Shown here: piece by piece, positions 1 to 10,890 of the stretch
How the letters are laid out: each line of letters opens with the position of its first letter
How positions within the stretch are numbered: position 1 is the first letter of the stretch
Assembly: GCA_008694505.1 (NCBI GenBank)
Contig: VZDJ01000223.1
Coordinates: 5,126,050 to 5,190,049, forward strand
DNA: 64,000 bases
Source: Cyanoderma ruficeps
Lineage: Eukaryota; Chordata; Aves; Passeriformes; Timaliidae
Direction: 5' to 3'
Position numbers and translations under genes: made by a program
Notes under the pieces: model-generated
Told to the model about the DNA's origin: nothing
Seen by the model: only the letters and a program-made list of their open reading frames with translations
Databases searched by the model: none

Positions 1-1140
1 GAGGAAGAGGAGGAGGAGGAGGGGAAACACGGAGCATCCCACCCTGCAGACACCCATGGGCGCAGCCACCTGCGGCACCCAGCACTCGGTTGCTCCCTGC
101 AGGGGGACACGGGCTCCTGGAAGGAACATAAATGTCCCCAGAAACCCCCAGCCCGTGCCCCAGATTCCAGTCAATGAGCTGGAATGTGCTGGGGGGTGGC
201 CCTGCAGGGTGGGGACAGAGGGACAGTCAGCTCCGGCCATCCTGGGAAGAACTCCATCCCTGCAGCCAGGAACAGGGAGCACGTGTGTCCCCAGCCTCAC
301 TCCTGCCCTGGGGAAATGCCCTCTGGATGCAGCAATTCCCAGTTAAGGGGGTCCAAACCCGGCATTTCCCTTCATCAAGCCAAAGGAGAGCCACCACTGG
401 GGGTCCACACCCCACGGCCACCCTTGACAGAGTCCTCCTACATCACCTGTCCTCGTTCCACACAAGGGACATTGCTCCAAGCTACGGGCAGCCAGACCCC
501 AATCCCTCCCAGCTTTGTACACCCCAATGTCCCAGAGAAACCCCTCCAGGGCCCAGCGATCCCATAGAAGAATCCCCATCCCGTTCCCTGCCCTGGCAGG
601 ACCCCGGAGCACGGGAGGGCTCAAGGTTACAGCCGAGGACTGGCAGGTTGTGGGCTCACCCGGCAGTGCAGAAAGCAATTAGCTACCAGGGCTAAAATTA
701 GCTCAGCGGCTTCTTCTGCTAATGGTCAAACTCATCAAGGCTTCCCTGCACCCGGGGCTTTGACATGGACAGGGAGAGAGGGACGGGAGCCCGAGGAGCA
801 GCTCCCGTGTGCCTGGGTCCCCTTCCCGCCGCACCCGGTGCCACCAGGCAGCAGGACATCAGCCAGCCCCACTGTCCCCTTCCCACCGTCCCCACCACCA
901 CCCCTGCCCTGTGCCTCAGTTTCCCCACTGCCCAGGCTGGAGGGAAGCTCCAGGCGTGCTCAGGAGCTGCCACATATCAGGGCGGGTGGTGGGGACAATG
1001 ACAGCCGGCAGGGAGGGAGAGTGGCTTCGGCACAGGGCAGCCCAGCATTCCTGGAATGGCCACCGTGCCATCCCCGCGGCCAGCCGGGATGCCCAGCTGC
1101 TGGCACAGCGCAGCAGCTGAGCCCAGGGCCTTCAGACAGT

Positions 1141-1250
1141 CCTGGAATGGTTTGGGCTGGAAAGTTCCTCCTGTCCCACCCCTGCCACGGGCAGGGCCAC
1201 CTCCCTCTTGACCAGGTTCCTCCAAGCCCCGTCCAACCTGGCCTTGGTCT
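1141..1250 (-). mobile_element. CR1 LINE 3'-end fragment
   Basis: The plus strand reads GGAATGGTTTGGGCTGGAA, then the 'CCTGCCACGGGCAGGGCCAC' block, then 'CAACCTGGCCTTGG'. This is the reverse complement of the CR1 3' region found throughout bird genomes. It is a short, diverged, 5'-truncated copy with no coding capacity. Confidence 0.7.
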
Positions 1251-1782
1251 CCTTCCCCAGCCCGTGGTGGTGACACTGATCCACACGGGAAGGTGACACC
1301 CCAGAGCATCCAGTGCCAGTGTCCCCAGGGATGGCCCTGCCCGAGCCGAGAGCCCCCACGCCCCGAATCTCCATTCCTGGGGGCCCCATCAGAGCAGAGA
1401 GACAAAGGGGGCCGGGGACCAGCTGCAGCCCGGGAATGTCCCCTGCCCTCGGCCCCCGTTCCCAGGGATCAGGTTTCCCAGTTCCCAGGCAACCCGAGCC
1501 CGGCATGGCTTTCCAGGCAGGCATTCCTGCACCCCCGGGGCTGGGGGCGAGCGGAGGGTGGGGCAGGGGCCGCCAAGGGGGCCACAGCCTGCCCGGGGCA
1601 TAGGCAGGTGCTGGGAGCCAGGCTGGGGAGAGGGGCTGGAAGGTGAGGCAGCTCTGGGAGAGGGGTGCTGGAAGTACCCTCAAAGCTGGGAGTGGGGGTG
1701 GGAAACGCACCCCAAAAGTCAGTCCCCAAACCCAGGGAGGGCAGTGCCCATGCCAGTGGCATCACCAGCATGCTCGGGGCGT

Positions 1783-1858
1783 GAGGGATGCCAGGGGGCT
1801 GTGAGGGATGCCAAGGGGGCTGTGAGGGATGCCAAGGGGGCTGTCAGGAATGCCAAGC
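1783..1858. repeat. 21-bp tandem repeat
   Basis: About three and a half direct copies of a unit reading TGAGGGATGCCAAGGGGGCTG lie head to tail, differing by single bases. Confidence 0.75.
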
Positions 1859-3899
1859 ATGGCCAGCAAGGCTGGGATCTGCTGCCAGCACATTCCTGCC
1901 TGCTGGCCGGGCAGAGTGATGGGAACACGTCCTGAGGCTGGATCCACCTCCATGGATGGGGGAACCCCAACTCAGAGCAGCAGCCGTGGGGATAAGGGTG
2001 GTCCCTGGCATCACCACCACATCTGAGTGATCCTGACCCCACATCCTTTCCAGCAGCTCCATGCCATGCTCCGCTGCACTGGCAGAGAAACTCCCAGGAC
2101 ATCCCAGTGCCCCCCACCCTGAGCCCTCCCAGCTCCCCAGGGCTGCTGGATCCCCCCGGGGCTGCTGGATCCCCTCAGCTGCTTTATTGAAGTCCAAGGC
2201 TCGGTGCCATGAGGCACCGGTGGAGCACCAGAGCCACCAGCCCTGGCACAACCGCGGGCACGGCGGGGGTTCGGCTCGCCCTTCGTTAGCACAATCACAT
2301 CACCACTGACAGCAGCATATTTCTCCCCGGCCGTTTCTCACCCAGCCACACGCCAGCCACTCGTTAACGAGCTTGGGGCACTAACGAGGGTTCAGAGGGG
2401 AGGGCACCCCGCGCTCACCCACCCACACAGCACCCAGCGGGTTCTGCTCCCACACGGCGCTGCCCCACGGGGCCACTTCACCCCAGGCACTGCCTGTGCT
2501 GCTGCTGCTGCTGCTGCAACCAACACACCCCCAAACCAGTTCGTGTAGGGCCTACAGCAACGTGTGTGTGGCTGGAGCTCATCCTCAGGCAGGATCCAGC
2601 CACGGGCACAGGCTGGGGACAAGGACACGGCTCGTGGAGCGGCGGAGGCAGGGTCACCCCTCGTCACGGCACCCGCCAGCCTCCCTCCTCCCGGTTTAAT
2701 TATCGGCGTTTTCCCAGGTTCTGAAGCAGCCAAGCATCCGCCTGCTCCCTCCTTCCCGCTCTCCTGGAGCTCCTGTGTGTGCTCCCGCTGAGCGGAAATG
2801 CCACCGCAGCCCAGTCCCCGTCACTAAGGGACGAGCAGCACTTGACGTTGTCACTCACCCCGGTCCCCGGATGGCACCGGGGCAGGAGCTGCTCAGCCAC
2901 GGCCAGCTCTGCCTGCCCACCAGTGCCGGCAGCTGGTGGCTCCGAGCTCCCATTTCCATCCCAGTGGCAGCTCCCATCCTGCCTGTTCTCTTCCTCAGCT
3001 GGCACCCCAAACCTTTGGGGAGCAGCGCAGTGACAGGCACAGTGGCACAGCCTGCCTGGGACCTCCCGTGTCCCCCTCCCTTACGGTTATCAGGTCATCA
3101 AAATTTCATCATCGCTGTGCCCAGGCACTAATGGCTTCCCAAGCAGCATCAAATTTTAATCTTCCCTTCCTCTCCCCTAAAAGCCACTCTCCTCCCTGAG
3201 ACACAGCCTTGCACGAGGCCACCAGCAAATGTGGCAGCGCTGGGCAGGGACAGGGGTGTCAGGGCAGGAGACCCTGTGCTGGGCCATCCCCTCCTGCCCT
3301 GATGCCACCTGCACCAGCAGCTCCTATCACCATGAGCCTGGCACCGTCACCACATCCCCAGGAAGGGCAGGGGCTCGTCCTTGCCCCCCTCCCACCCAGC
3401 CCCACAGGGCACCGTGTGTGCAGACGTGCCCAGGCCCCACGCACGGGGACAGAAGATGCTGGAACTCTCCTGCTGCCACCTCTAATAAGCCTCTTTGGTG
3501 GAAGCTGCCCATGGCAGGCCCCTGCCCCAAATCCCGTCTGGAACCTTAAGCTGCCCAAATCCCTCCTGGGACTGGCCGCAGCCTCCTCAATCCCATTAGA
3601 GGTGCTGTGCCAACACAGGGGGTCCCGGGCTGTGCCCCCAGCACTGGATGTGGGGAAACCTCATCTCTGGGTGGCAGAAAATCTACAAAGAGTGAGCAGG
3701 AGGGGGCTGGGGACCCCCAGACTCCCCCCAGCTCGCGAGGAGCCCTTTATTGCCTTGTTCATCAGCCGAGGGGGCTGGTGGGGTGGGCTGCCCGTGCCCC
3801 CAGTCCTGGCACAGCCCCCGGGCCCGGCACAGGTCGCACTGCGACAGCTCCCACCCGGGCAGCGCTGCCGGCTGAGCCTTCCCCCGGCTCCGCATTGGG

Positions 3900-4035
3900 C
3901 TCCGGGTAATTAGCACGAGGTCCCTAATCAATAAGTTATTTTTTGCCACGGGTAATTAATAATTACACAGCACAGACGGGTTGTAATTAAACTTCCATCC
4001 TCTCTCTCATGGGCAGCAAGGGGCCTTTTTTTTAC
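3900..4035. other. AT-rich island with homeodomain-type motifs
   Basis: In a GC-rich background this stretch contains several TAATTA/TAATTR cores (GGGTAATTAGCACG, GGTAATTAATAATTACAC, GTAATTAAACTTCC) within about 130 bases. Such islands beside a developmental gene are often conserved enhancers, but nothing in a single sequence proves conservation. Confidence 0.3.
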
Positions 4036-4797
4036 CAACCAAAGGTACGAAAGTGCCTCACCCCGTGCCCGGGCAGCCCCCACGCCCCGGCCGGGGAGGT
4101 CTCACGCCATCGCCTCCTCCTTCCCTTCCCGATTGATCCCATTTTCCTTGGCTGCCAGAATCAATAGCCCTGGCACAAAGCCTTGCTGCCCCTCACTGCC
4201 TGCCCCACCGCAGAGGGACAAACCAGAGCCTGGAGCCCTGTGCCAGGCTGGGAATGTCCCCTGCTCCATCACCCCGCTCCCTGTCCATCCCAGCGGGATG
4301 CAGCGGAGAGCGCCCCTCGGGCCCCGCAGCCGGGAGGTGACCCTGCTGGCGTGTCCCCAGTGCCACCCGCGGCAGGGGAGGCGGGCACGTGCCAGGCTTT
4401 GGGAATGATCCCTCCAGCACGTCCAGCTCGCTGGTGGCCGCTGCCACGCCGGGGCCGGGCACCGAGCAATGTCACAGCGCCCGCGAGGACGTGACACACG
4501 CCGCAGAGAGCCAGGGCTGCAAAGCTCGGCTCCTGCGCCAGGAGAGCGGAGCAGAGCCCCTTCCCCACACCTCCAGAGCGCTGGGGCGCAGGCAGCCCCA
4601 CATCTTCCACCCCACAGCGAGACCCCGGAGCCCCTCAGATAAATGGAAGGAGATGGGGTCACCCCAGGAGCCCGTCCCGCAGTCGGGGAACAAGCGGATC
4701 GCAGGGGACCCGCCAGCCGGAGACGCCAGCCGGGGAAGAGAAACTCGGCAAGGGAGTGAATCAATCAAAGAGACCTTCAGAGCTCCCCACACAGGGC

Positions 4798-4865
4798 CTG
4801 CCCGGATAATATACTGCCGCTTTAGATGTTATGTTCTGAACTTAATTACTGAGAAATTATAGCGG
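4798..4865. other. short AT-rich island
   Basis: A sharply bounded AT-rich patch (GATAATATACTGCC, TTAGATGTTATG, ACTTAATTACTGAG) sits between GC-rich flanks. It is a candidate conserved noncoding element in the putative SDK2 intron; this is inference from composition only. Confidence 0.25.
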
Positions 4866-5799
4866 TGCTGGGGGAGGCTCGGGGGGAGCGGGAGCACGGG
4901 AGCACAGGGACTCCTGGCTCCACTTGCTGCCACAAACAAGGGCAAGAAATGTCGTGGGTGAGGACCCCCGGCGCTGCGCTCAGCTGTGCCCCCCCCCCCA
5001 TTTCCAATCTGGATCTGCTCAGCCCAAGCGCAGGGACAGAGGCAGCCACGCTGCAGCCCTGTCAGCCCGGAGCCTCCTCTCCGGGCCCGCAGGGACCCTC
5101 ACGGGCAGGAAGGGGACCACAGGATCCTCCCGGCCCCTCTGAACCCCAGCTGCACCCCAAAGGGCCACAAACTGCTTTTATATCCCCGTGGGGTAGTGGA
5201 GCAGCTAAAAACAGCCTGTGCTGTGCCCGAGCCCAGAGGCTGAGCAGAGAGAGGCTCACCCTGCCTGGCAGCTCTGCAGCCCCCAAAAGGTTGTTGGGGT
5301 GCAGTGGGAGCCCCAGGCACCCACAGGGGCTCGGGAGTGCAGACCTCCCCAAGCCCCCTGCCAGTTCATACCAGCGGCTGGAAGTCAACGGGACCGACAT
5401 CAGGGTATGAGCTGCTCCCTGGGAATCCCCCAAACTCACACCCTGGGTTTTGTGGTAAAAGGGGGGTACCCGTGGAGGGGGGAATGGGTGACGCTTACCC
5501 CTCGGGGTGGCTCACCCTCCAGAAGGTGGTCCAGCACAGACCTCCTCATGCTCGGAGCAACACGTTCTCCCAACCCCAGCCTGAGGGCAGTTATGGGGAA
5601 GGGGGAGGCAGAGCAGAGCCATGCTGCTCGTCCGCCTGAACCACCACGGACACCGCGCTGCACCCAGCACCGGCGGGCCGCGAGTCCTGGCTCTGGGGAG
5701 GCTTTGCGAAGATACGGATGCTGCTCTTCCCGCGGTAGGAGCTCCGGAGCCTCCTCGTTCCCAACCCCCGGCTGGCACACAGATCTCCCAGCCGGGGGT

Positions 5800-6800
5800 A
5801 GCAATAGGATCGGTTGAGGGGTGCAGCGCGGGGAGCCCCTATCTCTCCGTGGTCCATCTCCCGCCGCCCCCCGCATCCCCTTACCTTGGGCGCCGGCTCC
5901 CGGGGGGCCGGGCAGGGCGAGCACGGCGAAACAGAGCAGCCCCCAGCTCCGGAGCCGGGCCATGGCTCTGCCGAGACAAGCTGGGGGGGTTGCGGGGGGA
6001 CAACTTCCCCGACTTTATAATCCGGGCGGCTCCGGCGCAGGGATCCCCGCAGCAGCGCTGCTCAGGGAGAGGCAAAGGCGCCGGGGTGAAGGGCTCCTCG
6101 TGGGGCTGGGGGCGGTCCGCAGGCAGCTCCCCACCATCGGCAGCTTCCCCAGGGACGTGCGGCGCCGGGACCACCAAATCCGGAGCGGAGCCGGCAGCCG
6201 AGCCCCTCCCCGAGCGCTGCGCCCCGCGTCAGGGAAGGGGACGGGAAGCGCAGGGCGCCGCGCCCCCGGCCCCTCCTGCCCGCCCGGGCTCCATGGGGGC
6301 CGGGTCCCCGCCGCTCCGGGGCCGAGCGAAAAGTTTGGGGGCGGGGGGCGGCCCCTCCCCAGCGCTCAGCTCTTGCCTAGGGACATCCCCTCCCAGGCGG
6401 CTCCGGGCGACAGAGGGTTCGTCCCCAGCGGGGATCGGGGGAAAGTGCGGCGGCGGCGGGCGGCGGCGCGGGGTCCCGCTCGGAGCCGCCGGCGATGCGC
6501 GGCGGGCGGGCTGGCGGCGCCGCGCCGACCCCTCTCGGCGCTCCGGCCGCTGCTGCTCCTCCTGCGCTGTGCGGCGGCGGAGTGAGCGGCGGCGGCGGGG
6601 CTCGGCGGAGCCGGGGGCAGCCCGAGCCGGGGAGGCGGGGAGACGGCGCGGCCCCGAGCGCTACCCAGCGGCCGCGGAGGGAGCGGGCGCGTCCCCACCG
6701 GCCGCCCCCGGTTCGTGCGGAGCGGGCGGGTCCCCCCCGCTCCCGGTGCCCCCGCTGTGGAAACAGCGGCTCCTGTATGCAGCGACCACCCTAACCCACC
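5800..6800 (-). promoter_or_regulatory. SDK2: CpG-island promoter of the leftward (SDK2-like) gene
   Basis: About 1 kb with dense CpG dinucleotides (GGCGGCGGCGGGGCTCGGCG and similar around 6,440-6,730) surrounds the signal-peptide exon and extends upstream of its ATG. A TATAAAG sequence is present on the minus strand at 6,019-6,013, about 50 bases upstream of the ATG, which would give a very short leader if used. A CpG-island start further upstream is the more usual arrangement. No open frame here resembles a known protein. Confidence 0.6.
5885..5963 (-). CDS. SDK2: SDK2 (sidekick cell adhesion molecule 2), exon 1 signal peptide, partial
   Basis: Seen: the minus strand from 5,963 encodes MARLRSWGLLCFAVLALPGP followed by PGAGAQ (26 residues), a textbook cleavable signal peptide. 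One extra G comes before a strong donor, CAAG|GTAAGG, so the next codon begins with G. Known: sidekick proteins are type I membrane molecules with six Ig domains, thirteen fibronectin III domains and a PDZ-binding tail, mediating homophilic lamina-specific synapse adhesion in retina; the mature protein begins with Asp, compatible with the split G codon. Context: in human, SDK2 is the next gene upstream of RPL38 and is transcribed away from it, exactly the orientation here. The rest of the gene lies left of the window. The identity rests on synteny plus a signal peptide, so another secreted or membrane protein is possible. Confidence 0.55.
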
Positions 6801-6859
6801 CCTCGCTGCCCCAGTCCCTCCAACAGCACTCAGAGCATCAGCACTCGACCCCTGCCAAG

Positions 6860-7048
6860 GGGACACAGCACATCCCCCAGGTAGCTCTAAGGCAGAACTC
6901 AATGACACAACATTACCAAAGAAATCGGTTTATGGCTCTTGAAAACGAACCCCTAAAAAAAACCCCAACAAAACCTTTAACCCCAGAGATGACCCAGCAG
7001 CACCTCCCTGACAACACACCACCTCATCAGGTCTGATCCCACAATTCC
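6860..7048. repeat. interspersed repeat copy 1 (unknown family)
   Basis: About 185 bases starting at GGACACAGCACATCCCCC and ending near GATCCCACAATTC match 13,164-13,346 in the same orientation with scattered substitutions and small indels. Flanking sequences differ, so this is a dispersed element, not a segmental duplication. It lacks the CR1 signature. A fragment of an avian retroviral LTR or a short retroposon is possible. Confidence 0.75.
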
Positions 7049-10000
7049 TCAAGCCCAGAGCTCCCAACAGGATCGCACATCCTTCAAAGATGTCTGTGCT
7101 TTCTGCTAGCACAGTGCCTTGCATTAGGTGGGGGAAAGCAGCTCAGCCACGGCTGCTACCAAGCATTAACACCCAAGGACCTGCACCATCTGCACAGGAG
7201 GAAAAGCCATCCGGAATTCTGGATCAGCCTCCTGAGCACACACACGGCACCTCTGAGCCAAGGGACCTGCAAGGATCAGGGTGAAACGAAAGCATGAGCA
7301 GATTAGCCTGGAGCCAGCCCCGGCACTGGCGGGTCACACCAGGGCAGAGATGGAGGGAACACTCTCCCACAGGCACTGATACAGCTGCGTGTGACAATGC
7401 CCGGGCCCCGGTGTGCATTTCCACTGCAATGTAACACTCACGTGTAAATCCTGCACAGTCCTTGGGGGAGCAACGCCCGTGTGCACGTTGCGTATTTGGA
7501 GAGCTACTGCCAAATTTCCCATCGACCTCTTGAAGAGAGACTGAACAATAACCCAGCTCTTGCCCACCCCGGCATTAATCAGCTCCGTGGCTGGCATTCT
7601 CAACTGAGATGACGGGATCAATGTGCTGTGGGAGGCAGCAAGCCTGGCTCACCCCTCAGGGAGGTGTTTCCTGCTGCTGGCTGGAACAAGCAAAGGGAGA
7701 GGCTGCCCTGCCAGGGGTGAGCTCAGCACCCATCAGGGGTTCAGACCCGTTCCCCAGGCACCTACACGCACGCTGCAGCCACAATAACACTCAGCACGCT
7801 CCCAGGCCCCTGCAGGATCAGGGCTTTGTTCCATGAAGAACAGGAATTCCTGTCTCCAGGGCCATAAATCCAGGTCTGACCCTGGTGCCGGCACTGATTT
7901 ATGGTTATTACCATTAATCTTGCCGAGCTGTGAGTAGTTTATTACCCACTTGCACAGGTACCTGCCTCCCCACGGTCACCCAGACTGATGGAGTCTGGAT
8001 CTCACATCAGTGCTCCCACCAGAGCACATCCCCCCCGGCAGTCCTGCCTGCTCTGTGCCAGCTCTCCTCTGCCCAAACCCCTCCTGGCAGGAGCAAGTTC
8101 CAGCAGGTAACACCACACCTGTCTCCAGGAGCGTGTGGAAGAGCCTGGAGCTGCTCCATACAACGCTGGCACATCCCAGGGATCAGAGAGGGCAGCGGGC
8201 TCGGTGGCCCCACATTGTCACTCACCCCGTGTCCCTGAGGACATTCCAGGTGATGCCCGGGTAGGAGGCTGTGTCCTCCCCACTCTGCTGGGTCACCCCT
8301 GCCCCACACAGGGCGTTTCTTTGTCTCCCATGAGTTTTGGCTCCCTCCCCCACCAGCATTACCGACAATCCTAACTCGGCCTACAATTTGGGACTTCTAA
8401 TTACACCAGCAATGGTGGCAGCACCTCCCTACAGACCACCATGAGCCACATCACAAGATTCCTGCCTCTCCAAGACTTCTCTGAAAAGGGGGTTTTTGAG
8501 CTCCCCTCTCAATCGCTGAGCCCTGCACGGGGCTCTCCAGCCCCCAGCGGCAGCTGCGCATCCCCGAGCTGCGGCCAAGGAGGGGCCGGCCCCGCGGAGC
8601 CGCGGGCCGCGGGCAGCAGGAACCCGCCCCGGGGCTATTTGGGGATGTGAACGCTGTTATTTTGCCTCCTGCTTGAAGAGGGCGCATCAAAGCCAAACCC
8701 AAAATACGGCGCTGGGCTTGAATTAAAAACTCTTGTCTGAAACCAAGGCAAGTTCCAAAAAAAGATCAAGGCTTTGTTTGAAATGTAAAAGTCTTTGCTG
8801 GGTTGTCAGGAGCTTTGGGGACCATCAGCATTATCCGGAGGCTGCAGGACAACAGCCAAGAACTTCAGCTGTCCTCAGCATCCCTCATCTTTCTCAGAGG
8901 AGACTCCCAGCAGCATCCCTGTTCCTGGAGCAGGAGAGCAGCATCCACGCTCCCTGCTCTGGGAAAGGGCTGGGAAGTGCAAGGAGAGGTCGGAAGCTCT
9001 GCCTGTGAGTGAGAGACTCCAGGAGCTCAGTCCTTCTCGGCTATCAAAGGCGAGAGGAGATGGATGTAACCACAGGCTGTCAGCACCGGCGCAGGGAAGA
9101 GAAATTGGATCCGGGAGGCTCGGCAGCCTCACGGGCAGCAGGGTAACAAGCTCCCACAGGCAGGAGGAGAAGCCAGAACGATCCAAACCAGCAATAACGT
9201 GCACATTTCTAACAGGGAGGATAACTCTGGCTGCAGCAAGGTTCCCTAGCACCTTTTCTTCTTTTTTTTTTTATTTTTATTTTTGTAATTAAGATTGAAA
9301 GAGGTCTTTTTCTCCAGAAGCAGCAGCTCTGGAGAGTCAGTCCAAGGTAGCACTGCAGGCCAGAGCAGCCTCTGCAATCATTTAACTGCTCTCTTCAAAC
9401 CTGGGCTTAGGACAGGTCCCTTCTCCCCAGAGCTGCAGCTTGGGATGAGTCACAGCCACCTCATTCCCTGAGCCCTGAGGGCCCTGAGGGCTCTGGAAGG
9501 CCACACAAAAGCCAACACCCCATTTTTGGCAAGGCTGAAGCTGCCTCTCCTTGAAGGGCATCAAACAGGGCTCCACACTGCCCTCGGGTGCTGTGCAAGG
9601 AGCCTCCAAACTGCCTCGGAACAGAAACATCTTAAATCTTTAATGAGTTAAAAAAATGCCGAGGACAGGAACAGCACCAGGAGCGCGCCCTCTCCTTCCT
9701 GCCAGGGCTGCTCCTCTCCCCAGCCCTGGGGCTGTCTCCCAGCATCAGCTGTTTGGGGCATCTCTGCCCAATTAAGATCTTCCTTCAAGCCCCCAGCAAG
9801 CCCGTGCTCGGTGCTGAGGGGGCTCTGAGCTGGCAGAGAGCAGAGCAGCATCACCAGCTCTGTGAGCAGGACTCCCCTGTCTGAGCAGGGCCTGATCTCT
9901 CCTTGGAGAGCTGTGGGAACAAGCCACCGAGGGCCAGAGACCCTGCAGGGAGACCTGCCCATGGCTGCCACCCCTCTGCTCCACCTCTGCGCCCATCAGG

Positions 10001-10800
10001 TGGGCCCAAGCAATCCACAAAGCGCTGGAACAGGGGGTTGAGGTGGATGTGGGGACCATGGGACCCCCACAGAGCCAAACCACCCCTGGTTCCCCTTCAA
10101 ACAGGAGGGTTTGGCACACGCAGCACCACCGCGGGCTCCCAAACCCAGCCCGGTGCTGGCATTAAAGTTCTTTCTCCTGCTCTGAAGCCCCTCTAATTGA
10201 GCACCCCGGGACAGCTCCTCCCCTTCCCCGGGCGGGGAGCGCTAATCCCCGCAGCCAGGGAGGCGGGCAGAGCAGGAGCCTTTGCTCCATCCGAAGCTTT
10301 CATCCTCCTCCCCGCAGCGCGGGCGGCTCTCCGGGAGCTCAGGGCGGTGTGGCAGGAGCTGCTCCCCCCAATACCAAGCAGGATGTGGGAGTTCCCACCT
10401 GGATTCCCCGCAAACACCATTCCAGACCTTCCCTTCCTCAGCTAAGGGCTCACATTGCTGAATCCTCCTCCACAGCATCCTTGAGGTTGCAGGTATTGGG
10501 GAGAAGAAATATTCCTGATACTGGAACCGTGGAACCAGGACCCCCCAGCCACAGACCCACCAACTGCTCCTCCACCGCCCTGCAAAGCCCAGTTTTCCCT
10601 TTTCCTACAGGAAAGGAAAGAGTCTTTCTTTCTGGAAGGAGTCGGGAGAAGCTCCATGACGAGCCACAGGAAAAGCTGGCTCCACTCAGCAGCAGGAGGG
10701 CAAAGGTGCAAGCTGCACTTTCAGAGCTGACCCCACACCCCAGGACCACCGGCACAGAGACACCCACCCAGCAGCACCAGCCCCCACCAACAGCCCAGAC
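7049..10800. other. intergenic: no gene seen
   Basis: No exon with recognisable protein similarity and credible splice sites was found. There is an AT-rich patch around 7,855-7,935 (ACTGATTTATGGTTATTACC), a second at about 8,690-8,790, and a pyrimidine/T tract at 9,258-9,285. The rest is GC-rich unique-looking DNA. Part could belong to the 5' region of the leftward gene, including unseen alternative upstream exons. Confidence 0.45.
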
Positions 10801-10804
10801 CTCA

Positions 10805-10890
10805 AGGCTGAGTTTTTAAATCAGGAGATTAAAAATTTAAACTAAGGGCTCTGGTTCATTTTAACATGATTTCTTAACATTTAAAGGCCA
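10805..10890. other. AT-rich island
   Basis: A patch with GATTAAAAATTTAAACT and TTAACATGATTTCTTAAC lies inside GC-rich DNA. It is a candidate noncoding regulatory element by composition only. Confidence 0.25.

Larger units (their letters stand above)
1..5884 (-). other. SDK2: probable SDK2 intron 1 (first-intron start, partial)
   Basis: Everything left of the signal-peptide exon at 5,885-5,963 should be first intron if that exon is correctly assigned, since the exon ends in a good minus-strand donor (GTAAGG). No second exon encoding an immunoglobulin domain is visible in any minus-strand frame. The sequence is GC-rich and unremarkable. It holds a CR1 fragment near 1,141-1,250, a 21-bp tandem repeat at 1,783-1,858, a short CTG run at 2,498-2,517 and AT-rich islands at 3,900-4,035 and 4,798-4,862. 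The open frames here are composition artefacts of GC-rich DNA. Confidence 0.5.

Noticed and set aside
5621..7036. 471-residue plus-strand open frame across the CpG island
   Set aside because: Low-complexity Gly/Ala/Arg/Pro content, no domain, runs through the dispersed repeat at 6.86 kb and antisense to the signal-peptide exon. Open by composition only.
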